From positions 372,001-436,000 of the forward strand of contig OZ240206.1 in the NCBI GenBank assembly GCA_965197405.1: a stretch of 64,000 nucleotides of DNA, given 5' to 3'. The position numbers were made by a program, and so were the translations under genes. Below are positions 51,463 through 60,053 of this stretch, piece by piece. The DNA is from G965197405 sp965197405. GTDB lineage: Bacteria > Chloroflexota > Dehalococcoidia > Lucifugimonadales > JAGWBF01. Below the pieces are notes generated by a model that saw only the letters and a program-made list of their open reading frames with translations, was not told where the DNA came from and searched no databases. Each line of letters starts with the position of its first letter. The first letter of the stretch is position 1.

Positions 51463-52909
51463 GTAACTGTTCAGAGTAGAGGGGAAATCAAGAGACTGCG
51501 GCATTCCAGGAAGGGGTTAAGCCCACGGGCCCGCCAGGTCCCGAAGAGGGAAGCCAGGGTCATTTTGCTATCGCTGCCTGGCTCCGAGCGAGTGCCGCCA
51601 CTGATCTTCCGGCTCACGACCAGATGTCTCAGGCTCCGTTCCGCAGCGTTGTTATCCGAGGGGACTTGTGGGTGGGACACAAAGACAAACAACTCTTTGA
51701 TATGCTTTTCTATCCGTCGGCAGAGCCGTCCTTGGGGTGCCAGGGAGTCTTCCAGGAAGGGGCGGCACAAGGCAAGCAATCCCTCTTCTAACACCAACTG
51801 CCCCTGGGATGGGGTCCGTTTCCCAGCCGACACCCAAGTCCTGGCCTTGACGTAGAGCCGATGCACTGCCTGAACCCACTTCACCAAGATGGGGTCTTCG
51901 GGGTAGAGCACCTTCAACTCATGGATGTCCCGTAGCAGGTGGGCCCAGCAGCGTTGTTTGAGGCCAGGGTAATGGTCATATGCGGCGTAGAAGTCGCTCA
52001 CCAGCACCCCACTGAAGGTCTCGCCCAGGACCTCGTCCACCACCCCCTTGCCCCGACCCCGCCGTAGGAAATACCGCTCCGTGGACGTGCTGAAGGTCCA
52101 CACGTAGCCATTGGTCCCCTCCTCACGCCACCCAGTCTCGTCAGCATGCACCACCGGACTGCCACGGATACGCTCCAGTATCTCCTCTAGGGCCCCCATC
52201 CCAAGCCGGGCCACATGGTGGACGGCCCGGACGATAGCCCCAACGCTCAGCTTCAACCCATGCACCATCTTCAAGTACCACTGGATGGTCCCTATGGGCA
52301 GCCTGCCTTCTTCCCGCAGGGTGGCTATCAGGCTCACCAGATTGACACCCAACCTCTGGCGCCCTACGGCCAACCGACTCAGGGACTTTCGGGGCAGCCG
52401 CCGTTTCCGGCACAGCGGACACATCCGAGCAATGAAGACGTGCTCTGTGACTTCCACAGGGACCACAGCAAGCTCGATGACCTCCCGGCTCCTCTGCACC
52501 CATCCCCCGGCCAAGCCAGTCCCACATTCCGGGCACGACTCCGGGGCATGTACCACCCGCCTCGTCGGTTCCATCCGAGCCCTGGCAAAGCCATGAGAAC
52601 GTGGTTTGCGCCGTTTCTTCATCTCCACCACCGGCTCGCCTTTGGCTGCTGGCTTGTGCCCAGGCATCCCCGACCTCGGCCCCCTGCCGCTGGATAGCTT
52701 AGCCTCCAAGCTCTCAACACGCTGGCGTAGTTGGTCTATGACACCTCTTTGTTCCCCGATAATGACCAGCAGGGTTTCCCGGCTGGCTTTATTCAGGTCA
52801 ACCTCCTTTTCCATTGTTCTTTTATGCCACAACTCCGCCACAGAGTCCAGTGGTTTCCATCGGCAAAGGGGCCTTCCCCAAATCCATCTCATCAACTCTG
52901 AACTGTTAC
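51463..52909 (-). mobile_element. Complete IS66-family insertion sequence, single-ORF type
   Basis: The 1447-bp element has terminal inverted repeats GTAACTGTTCAGAGT (left, from 51463) and GTAACAGTTCAGAGT (right, ending at 52909). It is flanked on both sides by the 8-bp duplication CCCAAGTC (51455-51462 and 52910-52917), the size typical of IS66. It carries only the DDE transposase, without tnpA/tnpB, as in the ISBst12-like subgroup. Intact ends, target duplication and transposase suggest recent movement. Confidence 0.95.
51471..52814 (-). CDS. IS66-family transposase (TnpC-like)
   Basis: The product has 447 residues from the ATG at 52814; the open frame continues outside the element to 52919, so the inner start is right. 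The layout is an N-terminal leucine-rich coiled coil (LLVIIGEQRGVIDQLRQRVESLEAKL), a zinc-finger-like pair (CPECG and CPLC), then the DDE core. The core has Asp in VVHADETGWREEG, Asp in GVLVSDFYAAYDHYPG with CWAHLLRDIHEL, and Glu in DNNAAERSLRHLVVSRKISGGTRS. All three catalytic acids are present and the frame is unbroken. The stop lies 8 bases inside the left end. Confidence 0.95.
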   Translation of the reverse strand: MEKEVDLNKASRETLLVIIGEQRGVIDQLRQRVESLEAKLSSGRGPRSGMPGHKPAAKGEPVVEMKKRRKPRSHGFARARMEPTRRVVHAPESCPECGTGLAGGWVQRSREVIELAVVPVEVTEHVFIARMCPLCRKRRLPRKSLSRLAVGRQRLGVNLVSLIATLREEGRLPIGTIQWYLKMVHGLKLSVGAIVRAVHHVARLGMGALEEILERIRGSPVVHADETGWREEGTNGYVWTFSTSTERYFLRRGRGKGVVDEVLGETFSGVLVSDFYAAYDHYPGLKQRCWAHLLRDIHELKVLYPEDPILVKWVQAVHRLYVKARTWVSAGKRTPSQGQLVLEEGLLALCRPFLEDSLAPQGRLCRRIEKHIKELFVFVSHPQVPSDNNAAERSLRHLVVSRKISGGTRSEPGSDSKMTLASLFGTWRARGLNPFLECRSLLISPLL

Positions 52910-52925
52910 CCCAAGTCAAAGCTGC

Positions 52926-52954
52926 TTAACAAGTCCACATACCTCTGGTACAAT
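52926..52954 (+). promoter_or_regulatory. Sigma-70-type promoter beside the IS66 edge
   Basis: TTAACA (52926-52931) and TACAAT (52949-52954) are 17 bases apart and lie 56 bases before the amidohydrolase ATG. The -35 starts 17 bases outside the IS end, so the insertion left the promoter intact. Confidence 0.6.
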
Positions 52955-53009
52955 TGAGGCGGTCCGATAGGTCTACTATTTACAAAACTCTCGTCCCAGG
53001 AGGTTGCCG

Positions 53010-54263
53010 ATGAAGCTCCTGACAGGTGGGACACTCATAGACGGCACGGGAAACCCGCCCGCTCCCGGCTCTGCCGTCCTAGTCAACGACGATGGCCGCA
53101 TAGAGGCCGTGGGGCATCAAGACAACATCGCGTCACCGCAGGGCACGGAGACTATTTCTATTGCGGGCATGACGCTGCTGCCGGGTCTCATAGACTGCCA
53201 CGACCACCTGAGCTCTCACGGCTACGACCTCATGGGACGATGGGGACTAAACGAGCCCAACAGCCTGCAAAACATACGCACCGTCAGGGTAATGGAACAG
53301 ACGCTGCTGACGGGGTACACCACGGTTAGAGATGCGGGATGGCTGGATGCAGGGTTCAAGCTGGCCGTAGAGGAGGGGCTTATACCGGGGCCTCGCCTCG
53401 TAGTGGCCACCAGTCCCATATCCCCTACCGGAGGTCTGGCCGACAGGTGCAGCCCTTCGGGCCACCACCAACCCCCGTCTCCGGACCCCAACCTTCCCAT
53501 AGGGGTGGCCAACGGAGTGGACCAGGTGCGAGCAATGGTGAGGGAGGTGGTGCGGGTAGGCGCGGACGTGGTCAAGTTCGCAACCACCGGCGGGGCGAGT
53601 TCCAGACAGGGCCACGGACCCAAAGACATAGAATTTGGCCGTGATGAGATAGAAGCGCTGGTGAATGAGGCCCACGCCCTGGGTAAGAAGGTGATGTGCC
53701 ACGCCCTCGGTGGCCCCGGGCTGAGGATGGCTGTTGAAGCGGGTGCGGACTCCATCGAGCATGGCACATACCTGGACGAGGACCCGGACCTGATCAAGAT
53801 GATGGCCGACAAGGGCACCTTCTTTGTGCCTACCTTCACGGTCTATATCTTCCACGGCGAGAGAGGTACGCCTCATGGTCAGGCTCGCTCTCGTGCATTG
53901 TATCCCCATCACATAGAGAGCGTGCAGCGTGCCCTGGCAGCGGGCGTGAAGGTGGTGGCCGGGACCGACGCAGGGGGGTGGGGCCACGTACACAACGCCA
54001 GGGAGCTGCAATGCTTGGTGGAAGCCGGAATGACTCCCATGCAGGCCCTGGTAGCAGCGACGGGGTGGGCTGCGGAATGCCTGAGCCTGGAAAAAGAAAT
54101 CGGGACTGTGGAGAGAGGGAAGTCGGCGGACCTGCTGGTGGTAGACGGGGACCCCCTGCGGGACATCACCCTATTGCAGAGCGCAGAGCGCTTGAAGCTG
54201 GTGATGAAGGAGGGGAAGGTATACTCCAACCGTCTGTCCGGTGAAAGGGTAACGGCGGGTTAG
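53010..54263 (+). CDS. Amidohydrolase-family protein (imidazolonepropionase/prolidase-like)
   Basis: The product has 417 residues from ATG 53010, with AGGAGG 8 bases upstream. This metal-dependent hydrolase of the imidazolonepropionase-like group has TLLPGLIDCHDHLSSHG, in which the usual HxH metal motif appears as HDH, plus VKFATTGGASS, KKVMCHALGGPGLRMAVEAGADSIEHGTYLDEDP and VVAGTDAGGWGH. The C-terminal KEIGTVERGKSADLLVVDGDPL is the standard final segment. It hydrolyses a cyclic amide or a dipeptide. The stop overlaps the end of the convergent folB by 4 bases. Confidence 0.93.
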   Translation: MKLLTGGTLIDGTGNPPAPGSAVLVNDDGRIEAVGHQDNIASPQGTETISIAGMTLLPGLIDCHDHLSSHGYDLMGRWGLNEPNSLQNIRTVRVMEQTLLTGYTTVRDAGWLDAGFKLAVEEGLIPGPRLVVATSPISPTGGLADRCSPSGHHQPPSPDPNLPIGVANGVDQVRAMVREVVRVGADVVKFATTGGASSRQGHGPKDIEFGRDEIEALVNEAHALGKKVMCHALGGPGLRMAVEAGADSIEHGTYLDEDPDLIKMMADKGTFFVPTFTVYIFHGERGTPHGQARSRALYPHHIESVQRALAAGVKVVAGTDAGGWGHVHNARELQCLVEAGMTPMQALVAATGWAAECLSLEKEIGTVERGKSADLLVVDGDPLRDITLLQSAERLKLVMKEGKVYSNRLSGERVTAG

Positions 54264-54628
54264 CCCCTTGTCCGGTAAATCTCTACGGCCGCTCCCGAAA
54301 GTACGGCCCCCTTTATGGGTGGGCGATGCTTCTTCACCAGCACCCTCACGCCCTGAATGGGAAAGGAGTCCAGCGCTCGACGAGCTATCTCTTCCGCCAA
54401 CGCTTCAAGGAGGTTTTTCGGCTCTCCCTCCATCACCTCCTTGACGACCCGGTACAGGTGCGTGTAGCTCACTGTGTCCTCTCTGTTGTCCGACCTGCCG
54501 GCGGCGCTCAGGTCAAGCTCGGCCTCGAAGTCAACCTGAAAAGTCTGTCCCAGGGAGCGCTCCTCCGGGCTGCCTCCGTGGTAAGCATAAAACTGCATCC
54601 CCTCAAGGATTATACGGTCAGAGGGCAA
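54260..54628 (-). CDS. folB: Dihydroneopterin aldolase
   Basis: FolB splits 7,8-dihydroneopterin to hydroxymethyl-dihydropterin and glycolaldehyde in folate synthesis. The 122-residue product shows DRIILEGMQFYAYHGGSPEERSLGQTFQVDFEAELDL, AGRSDNREDTVSYTHLYRVVKEVMEGEP, NLLEALAEEIARRAL and VRVLVKKHRPPIKG, with the conserved Glu and Lys of the active site. Length is normal. No other folate gene is in the window; the gene upstream on the same strand encodes a CitE-like lyase. Confidence 0.95.
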   Translation of the reverse strand: MPSDRIILEGMQFYAYHGGSPEERSLGQTFQVDFEAELDLSAAGRSDNREDTVSYTHLYRVVKEVMEGEPKNLLEALAEEIARRALDSFPIQGVRVLVKKHRPPIKGAVLSGAAVEIYRTRG

Positions 54629-54692
54629 TCTCCACCTCCGTCCACAGGCGCGCAGCCCGGCATCACATAAGCAGTGAGTACAGCCACAATCC

Positions 54693-55574
54693 TCACCCTT
54701 GTCTTCTCTGAGCTATGGAGTCCACGAGGGCCAACAGGCTGCGGGCGCGTTTCACCACAGGCACGTCTATCATTCTGCCTTCCAGGGATGTGGAGCCTCG
54801 GCCAGCAGACTCGGCCTCATTCCAGGCCTCCACCACCCTGCGGGCGTACTCCACGTCTTGGGAGCGAGGACTGAACATCGTGTTAATTATGTCAAGCTGC
54901 GCCGGGTGTATGGCGAACTTGCCCTTGAAACCCAGCTTCAGGGCCTGATCAGCGTCCCTGCGTAGTCCCTCTTCGTCGCGGTACCGGACGTAGGGGCTGT
55001 CCAGGGCGGCCACTCCCGCGGCCCTTGCAGCCACAGCGACCATAGCCCTGGGGAAGTAGACCTCTTCACCTTCGTCCGTGCGCTGTATATCCATGTCATC
55101 GGTGTAGTCCTCGGCCCCAAAGGCCAGACCGACGACTCGAGAGGAGGCTGTGGCTATATCCTGGACTCGCATGACGGCCTTCGAGTTCTCTATCCAGGGT
55201 ATGATTTTTACGTGACCGGGTCCCAGTCCGGCCTCCTTCTCCAGGGTCGAGGCCATCCTGTGGCACTCCTTTATATCCCAGGCGGACTCAACCTTGCCTA
55301 TGCTTACGCCGTAAAGATGAGCGCCCAGCACCGCCGAGAGTTCGCCATGAGTAAGCCCCGTGTCCAGCGAGTTAAGCCGGACCACAATCTTCCGGCCCGG
55401 TCTGGAAAGGGTCGGGGCCATCTCTTTTACCACCTGCCGGGCGTTCAGCTTCTCGGCTGGAGGCACGGAGTCCTCCAAGTCCGCCACAATAACGTCGGCA
55501 TCGAAGTCCCCGGCCTTCTCCAGCATATCCCGCCGGTTGCCGGGCACGAAGATAAGGCTCCTCAAAAGCTCCAC
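54693..55574 (-). CDS. CitE-like HpcH/HpaI aldolase/citrate lyase family protein
   Basis: The product has 293 residues from a GTG at 55574, which has AAGGAGG 6 bases upstream; the open frame to an ATG at 55592 would put that ribosome site inside the coding region. It is a TIM-barrel lyase acting on CoA or free acids (malyl-CoA/citramalyl-CoA/citryl type). The N-terminal LLRSLIFVPGNRRDMLEKA, the metal region VADLEDSVPPAEK, VVRLNSLDTG, IIPWIENSKAVMRV, and VVGLAFGAEDYTDDM with metal ligands E and D are seen. No citD/citF neighbours exist, so a stand-alone CitE-like enzyme is likely. Confidence 0.9.
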   Translation of the reverse strand: MELLRSLIFVPGNRRDMLEKAGDFDADVIVADLEDSVPPAEKLNARQVVKEMAPTLSRPGRKIVVRLNSLDTGLTHGELSAVLGAHLYGVSIGKVESAWDIKECHRMASTLEKEAGLGPGHVKIIPWIENSKAVMRVQDIATASSRVVGLAFGAEDYTDDMDIQRTDEGEEVYFPRAMVAVAARAAGVAALDSPYVRYRDEEGLRRDADQALKLGFKGKFAIHPAQLDIINTMFSPRSQDVEYARRVVEAWNEAESAGRGSTSLEGRMIDVPVVKRARSLLALVDSIAQRRQG

Positions 55575-55672
55575 CCTCAGCCTCCTTGGCATGGTCGCTC
55601 AAATAGCTGCCCGCCAAAGTATAGCACCCTTGGAGATACCTCGGAAGGGGGTGGGGAGACACACCCAGGGTC

Positions 55673-55985
55673 GTTCCATTCTCGGCGTTAGGTGTGAATA
55701 CAGGCCCCGCCGCGTGGCATTCCGAACACTCCATCATGTCATTACCATGAAAATACCCTGCAACTCCCATACCGTCATTGCCATGAAGATACCCTTGGGC
55801 CAACCTCCCGTAGGGGCGATTCGCGAATCGCCCCTATCCGACATTCAGCCATTTTCATCCCTCTTGATGTGGCCTCACAAGGCCATAGGCAATTCCGAAC
55901 GGAGCGCAGCGGAGTGAGGAATCCAAGAGACCTGTCCTGAAGGGCTAGCTCCTAGATTCCTCGCTGCGCTCGGAATGGCGGGGCG
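55673..55985. repeat. Repeat-rich region: families A and B and a perfect 26-bp palindrome
   Basis: It contains a family A end fragment (about 55673-55730), two similar 20-base units (GTCATTACCATGAAAATACCC and GTCATTGCCATGAAGATACCC) about 35 bases apart, and the perfect palindrome at 55811-55836. The TTTTCATCC tail shared with family B (55849-55890) and a compact family A palindrome (about 55890-55982, GAACGGAGCG and CGCTGCGCTCGG) follow. No gene is supported here. Such stacking of elements suggests a preferred insertion site. Confidence 0.65.
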
Positions 55986-56108
55986 GAGACGGGCAGCGTG
56001 AGAGGGGTTGCGGGTGACATGATGCGTGGCCCGTCCGCCGCCGGGCAGGGACGACGCAGCGGGAACCCCAACCACCTGAATGGAAACGCTACCTGCCCGC
56101 GCCAAGGT

Positions 56109-56138
56109 CTACAGGAAGCTCGCTATTTCAGGTATAAT
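56109..56138 (+). promoter_or_regulatory. Promoter of the flavin reductase gene (-10 TATAAT)
   Basis: A perfect TATAAT lies at 56133-56138, with a weak TCTACA (56109-56114) 18 bases upstream. An ATG overlapping the -10 (56137) is in frame with the gene but cannot be used if this promoter is. That supports the TTG start at 56167. Confidence 0.5.
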
Positions 56139-56166
56139 GTCTACAGATAGATATGAGGGTAATATC

Positions 56167-56661
56167 TTGGTAAGTAAAGACGACTTGAGAAGGTGTATGT
56201 CGGAGTTCGCAACAGGTGTCACCGTTGTGACCACTCTGGACGATGAAGACAAGGTGCATGGCATGAGCGCCAACTCATTCACCTCCGTTTGCCTGGAACC
56301 CCCTCTGATTTTGATATGCGTTGCCCACAGCACCAACACATATCGCTACATGGAAAGCCGTCGCTGCTTCGGCATCAACGTGCTCAGCGGCGAGCAGGAG
56401 GGGATAGGTAGGTATTTTGCCAGACGCCCGGAGGATAGACACGGAGACGTGGAATACGACTACTCTATCAGCACCGCCTGCGGAGTCCCTGCCATAAAGG
56501 GAGTGCTGGTCTTTCTGGGATGTGACGTGGTAAGCTCCCACGAGTACGGGGACCACACGGTCTACATCGGCGAGGTGAGGGAGATATACCAGGGCGAGCC
56601 TAAAAGGCCCCTTCTCTTCTTTGAAAGCCGGTGGTATGGAGAGGTGGACATGCCAGGCTAG
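56167..56661 (+). CDS. Flavin reductase-domain protein
   Basis: The product has 164 residues from a TTG at 56167, with GAGGG 7 bases upstream. It begins MVSKDDLRRCMSEFATGVTVVTT, the standard start of flavin reductase-like FMN-binding proteins. The next blocks are MSANSFTSVCLEPPLILICV (FMN phosphate region), CFGINVLSGEQEGIGRYFA and the C-terminal PLLFFESRWYGEV. It supplies reduced flavin to a partner monooxygenase or acts alone as an NAD(P)H:flavin reductase. No monooxygenase is adjacent, but luciferase-like enzymes are elsewhere in the window. The longer frame to 56080 is not supported. Confidence 0.88.
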   Translation: MVSKDDLRRCMSEFATGVTVVTTLDDEDKVHGMSANSFTSVCLEPPLILICVAHSTNTYRYMESRRCFGINVLSGEQEGIGRYFARRPEDRHGDVEYDYSISTACGVPAIKGVLVFLGCDVVSSHEYGDHTVYIGEVREIYQGEPKRPLLFFESRWYGEVDMPG

Positions 56662-56668
56662 GCCCAGG

Positions 56669-57358
56669 TCAGCCCAGGCTGGCAAGAAACTCTTCGATGG
56701 TCTCGTTGACTTCCCTGTGCCGCTCCATCTGGACGTAGTGGGTAGCCCCATCCAGAATGCTCTTCCGGGAACCCGGTATTTTATTAGCCAGATAGTCCGA
56801 ATACTTCACCGGGGTCATCACATCCTCAGTACCGCAGACCACCCGGGCAGGCACAGCTATCTCCCCGACCCTGTCCATTATGTCAAATTTGTCGCAGCAG
56901 AGCAGGTCGTTGAGCTTGACTGCGGGGCCCACCTCCTCTGAACGTTGGATAAGGGCTTGCTGGAGGTCGGGCTCAATCCTGGAGTACTCCGCCTTGCGGT
57001 TCTCCAGCCACTGAGCAGTGTCTCCAGAGCCGTCTTCACAGTCCTTCAGATACCTGGGGTGGACTCGGAGCCTGGCGCCTGTGCCCACCAGTATGACGCC
57101 CCTCAGCTCCTCCGGGTACTTGAGGGCATAAAGCTGGGCGATGGCCCCGCCCATAGAATGCCCGCACAGGACCACATCCCTGTACCGGCGGGCGGCGACG
57201 AAGCCTCGGACCCACTCCACATACCCTTCGACGCTGGTACAGGGCTTGCCGTCGGGATGTCCGGGCAGGTCTATGCCCTCAGAGTTTCTGAAATGGCGCG
57301 TCTGATAGTAGAAGGAAAGGCTAGATTCTCCTGCACCGTGGACAAAGACCAGCTTCAT
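56669..57358 (-). CDS. Alpha/beta-fold hydrolase
   Basis: The product has 229 residues, short for the fold but complete: MKLVFVHGAGESSLSFYYQ, the nucleophile elbow LCGHSMGGAIAQLYAL with Ser near residue 82, VVCGTEDVMTPVKYSDYL with the acid near 178, and ILDGATHYVQMERH with His near 205. The cap is small. It could be an esterase or thioesterase. It is convergent with the flavin reductase gene (7-base gap) and lies downstream of gyrA on the same strand. Confidence 0.88.
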   Translation of the reverse strand: MKLVFVHGAGESSLSFYYQTRHFRNSEGIDLPGHPDGKPCTSVEGYVEWVRGFVAARRYRDVVLCGHSMGGAIAQLYALKYPEELRGVILVGTGARLRVHPRYLKDCEDGSGDTAQWLENRKAEYSRIEPDLQQALIQRSEEVGPAVKLNDLLCCDKFDIMDRVGEIAVPARVVCGTEDVMTPVKYSDYLANKIPGSRKSILDGATHYVQMERHREVNETIEEFLASLG

Positions 57359-57408
57359 CGTGCGTTCCTCCCCTGGGATTAGGCCCTGGCATGTGACTTT
57401 GCAACGTT

Positions 57409-60009
57409 TCAGATGTCCAACTCGGCCTGCCCTTCCTCTTCCCCATCGTCACCCTCGCCCGCGATAACCTCTGCCTCGGCCTGCTCTTCCTCTTCTCCAT
57501 CGTCACCCTCGTCCCCGATGGCTTTCGCTTTCCCCTGCCCGTTCTGCCCCGTCCCGTTGACGTATGAGTCCGTGCCTTTGTCCCGCAAGCAGGCTATGGA
57601 TGCCACTTCATCGTCGCCGTCGGGTCTCCAGACGATGACGCCCCTGGTAATCCTGCCCTGCACGGGTATCTCTCTGATGCTGGTGCGGAACACCTGGCAT
57701 CCCGCGGAGACCAGCATCACTTCGTCATCTCCACCGTCGTTCACGACTCTGGCGTCGGCCACCGGCCCTGTCATGGGACCGGTCTGAAAGGCCCGGACAC
57801 CCAAGCCCGCCCTCGCTTGGGGCGTAAACCGCCACACGGGGACCCGCTTCCCAAAGCCCTGTCTAGTCACCAGCAAGAGAGAGTTCCCGGGTTGAATGAT
57901 TTCCATACCCACTACGCTGTCATTGTTACCAAGACGAACACCTCTAACACCTCCGGCAGCCCTGGACCTGCGAAGAATCTCGCTCAGGGCGAAGCGAATA
58001 GCCTGGCCTCTGGCAGTGACCATCATTACCTCAGCGTCAGGGTTCGCGAGCCGTGCTGAGACCAGCTCATCGCCGGCTTTCAGGTCCATCACATTGAGGC
58101 CGGATGCACGTATCCCCGACAGGTCGGCCAGCCTGAGCATTTTTATCTCCCCCAGGCGTGTCGCCATCACCAGCGCGCTGCCATTTTGAAGGTCGGGCAC
58201 CGCTACGACGGCGTTTATCTTCTCCTTTTCACCCAGGCGTACCAGATTTGAGACGGGCGTGCCCCGGGACGTGCGAGACGTGTCCGCCGAGATTCCAAAG
58301 GAACGCAGGGAGTGGACACGGCCCCGGTTGGTGAAAAGCAGCAATATGTCATGGGTATCGGCGACTAACAAGTCCTGCAGGGCGTCATCCTCACGGGTGG
58401 TCATGCCCCGGACGCCCTTGCCTCCGCGGTGCTGGAGCTTATAGGTAGCGCTGGGTATGCGCTTGATGTAGCCCCGTTGGCTGAGGGTGATTACCACGTC
58501 CTGGTGGTGTATCAGCTCTTCATCGCTGTGCTGGGCAGCCTCCTCATCCTGTATCTCCGTGCGCCTGGGGTCGCCGTGCCGCTTTTTCAGCTTCTCGGCT
58601 TCCTCCTTGATTACCGCCATCACCCTGCCCGGGTCGGCCAGGAGACCTTCCAGGTCGGCGATGGTCTTGAGCAGGTCCCGGTACTCGTCCTCCAGCTTTT
58701 GCCGCTCCAGGGCCGCCAGACGCCTCAGCTGCATATCCAGGATGGCCTGCGCCTGGACCTCGGTAAGGCTAAGCCTTTCCATCAGGTTGCTGCGAGCGGC
58801 GCCGGCGTCCTGGGACCCTCGGATGATGGATATAACCTCGTCGAGGTAGTCCAGGGCCTTTCGCAGGCCCTCGAGTATATGGGCCCGGGCCTTGGCGACT
58901 TTCAGCAGGTGCTCCGAGCGCCGGATAGTGACAACTCGCCGGTGCTCTATGTACAGCTGGAGCGCCTGCTTCAGCCCCAGGACCTGGGGCTGTCCGTCCA
59001 CCAGGGCCAGCATAATCACGTTGAAGGAGGAGCGCAGCGCGGTGTGCCTGTACAGGTTGTTCAACACAATCTCCAGCTGCGCATCTCGCCTCAGCTCCAC
59101 CACCATCCTCAAGCCGTGCCTGTCAGACTCATCCCGTACGTCGGAGATGCCCTCAATTTTCTTGTCCCTCACCAGGTGAGCAATCTTCTCGACCAGGGCA
59201 GCTTTGTTCACCTGGAAAGGCAGCTCCGTAACAACTATCTGTTGTCGCCCGCCGCGAAGCTGCTCGGTCTCCGTCCTGGCCTGCACGACCACTCTGCCGT
59301 GGCCGGTGGTGTAGGCCTCTACGAGGCCCGACCGCCCCTGTATTATGGCGCCTGTGGGGAAATCGGGGCCTGGCACTCGCTCCATGAGCTCATCTACGGC
59401 AGCTCCCGGGTGGTCTATGAGGTGGCTCACGGCATCGCAGATCTCGCCCAGGTTATGAGGGGGTATGTTGGTAGCCATGCCAACGGCAATGCCCGAGGCC
59501 CCGTTGACGAGCATATTGGGCAGCCGGCCCGGCAACACCGTCGGCTCGTCCAGGGAGCCGTCGAAGTTCGTGGCGAAGTCCACCGTATCAAGCTCGATGT
59601 CCGCCAGCATCTCCTCGGCAATGGATGCCAGGCGCACCTCGGTGTAGCGCATGGCTGCCGGGGGATCGTTGTCAATGCTGCCGAAGTTCCCCTGACCGTC
59701 TATCAAGGGATAGCGCATGGAAAAGTCCTGGGCCATCCGCACCAGGGCATCGTAGACCGAAGCGTCGCCGTGGGGGTGATACTTGCCGAGGACCTCGCCG
59801 ACGATGCGAGCGCTTTTCTTGTACGCGCTGGCGGGTCTCAGGCCCAGCTCGTGCATGGCGTAAAGGATACGCCGCTGCACCGGCTTCAGCCCGTCTCTCA
59901 CGTCGGGCAGGGCCCTTGCGACAATAACGCTCATCGCGTAGCTCAGGTAGGAGTTGCGCATCTCCTCTTCGATTTGCACCGGCTGGATATTACCTGCTGT
60001 TGTTACCAT
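57409..60009 (-). CDS. gyrA: DNA gyrase subunit A
   Basis: GyrA cuts and rejoins DNA to introduce negative supercoils with GyrB. The product has 866 residues. The N-terminal block SYLSYAMSVIVARALPDVRDGLKPV, the quinolone region HPHGDASVYDALVRMAQ (79-95) and catalytic Tyr122 (AMRYTEVRL) are intact. The C-terminal propeller has the GyrA box as HRGGKGVRG, which separates it from ParC. Position 83 is Ala and 87 Asp in E. coli numbering. An acidic tail of about 33 residues repeats GDDGEEE twice. gyrB is not in the window. Confidence 0.97.
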   Translation of the reverse strand: MVTTAGNIQPVQIEEEMRNSYLSYAMSVIVARALPDVRDGLKPVQRRILYAMHELGLRPASAYKKSARIVGEVLGKYHPHGDASVYDALVRMAQDFSMRYPLIDGQGNFGSIDNDPPAAMRYTEVRLASIAEEMLADIELDTVDFATNFDGSLDEPTVLPGRLPNMLVNGASGIAVGMATNIPPHNLGEICDAVSHLIDHPGAAVDELMERVPGPDFPTGAIIQGRSGLVEAYTTGHGRVVVQARTETEQLRGGRQQIVVTELPFQVNKAALVEKIAHLVRDKKIEGISDVRDESDRHGLRMVVELRRDAQLEIVLNNLYRHTALRSSFNVIMLALVDGQPQVLGLKQALQLYIEHRRVVTIRRSEHLLKVAKARAHILEGLRKALDYLDEVISIIRGSQDAGAARSNLMERLSLTEVQAQAILDMQLRRLAALERQKLEDEYRDLLKTIADLEGLLADPGRVMAVIKEEAEKLKKRHGDPRRTEIQDEEAAQHSDEELIHHQDVVITLSQRGYIKRIPSATYKLQHRGGKGVRGMTTREDDALQDLLVADTHDILLLFTNRGRVHSLRSFGISADTSRTSRGTPVSNLVRLGEKEKINAVVAVPDLQNGSALVMATRLGEIKMLRLADLSGIRASGLNVMDLKAGDELVSARLANPDAEVMMVTARGQAIRFALSEILRRSRAAGGVRGVRLGNNDSVVGMEIIQPGNSLLLVTRQGFGKRVPVWRFTPQARAGLGVRAFQTGPMTGPVADARVVNDGGDDEVMLVSAGCQVFRTSIREIPVQGRITRGVIVWRPDGDDEVASIACLRDKGTDSYVNGTGQNGQGKAKAIGDEGDDGEEEEQAEAEVIAGEGDDGEEEGQAELDI

Positions 60010-60053
60010 CTACGACTCCTATGAAAGCTAGCCGCCATAAGGGAAATATCTGG

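Noticed and set aside
52815..52919. N-terminal extension of the IS66 transposase frame
   Set aside because: It crosses the right end of the element (52909) into host DNA, so it cannot be part of the transposase.
58429..60024. A 531-codon open frame on the plus strand antisense to gyrA
   Set aside because: It mirrors the gyrA reading frame, as expected for GC-rich DNA with codon bias; no protein-family pattern and no ribosome site.
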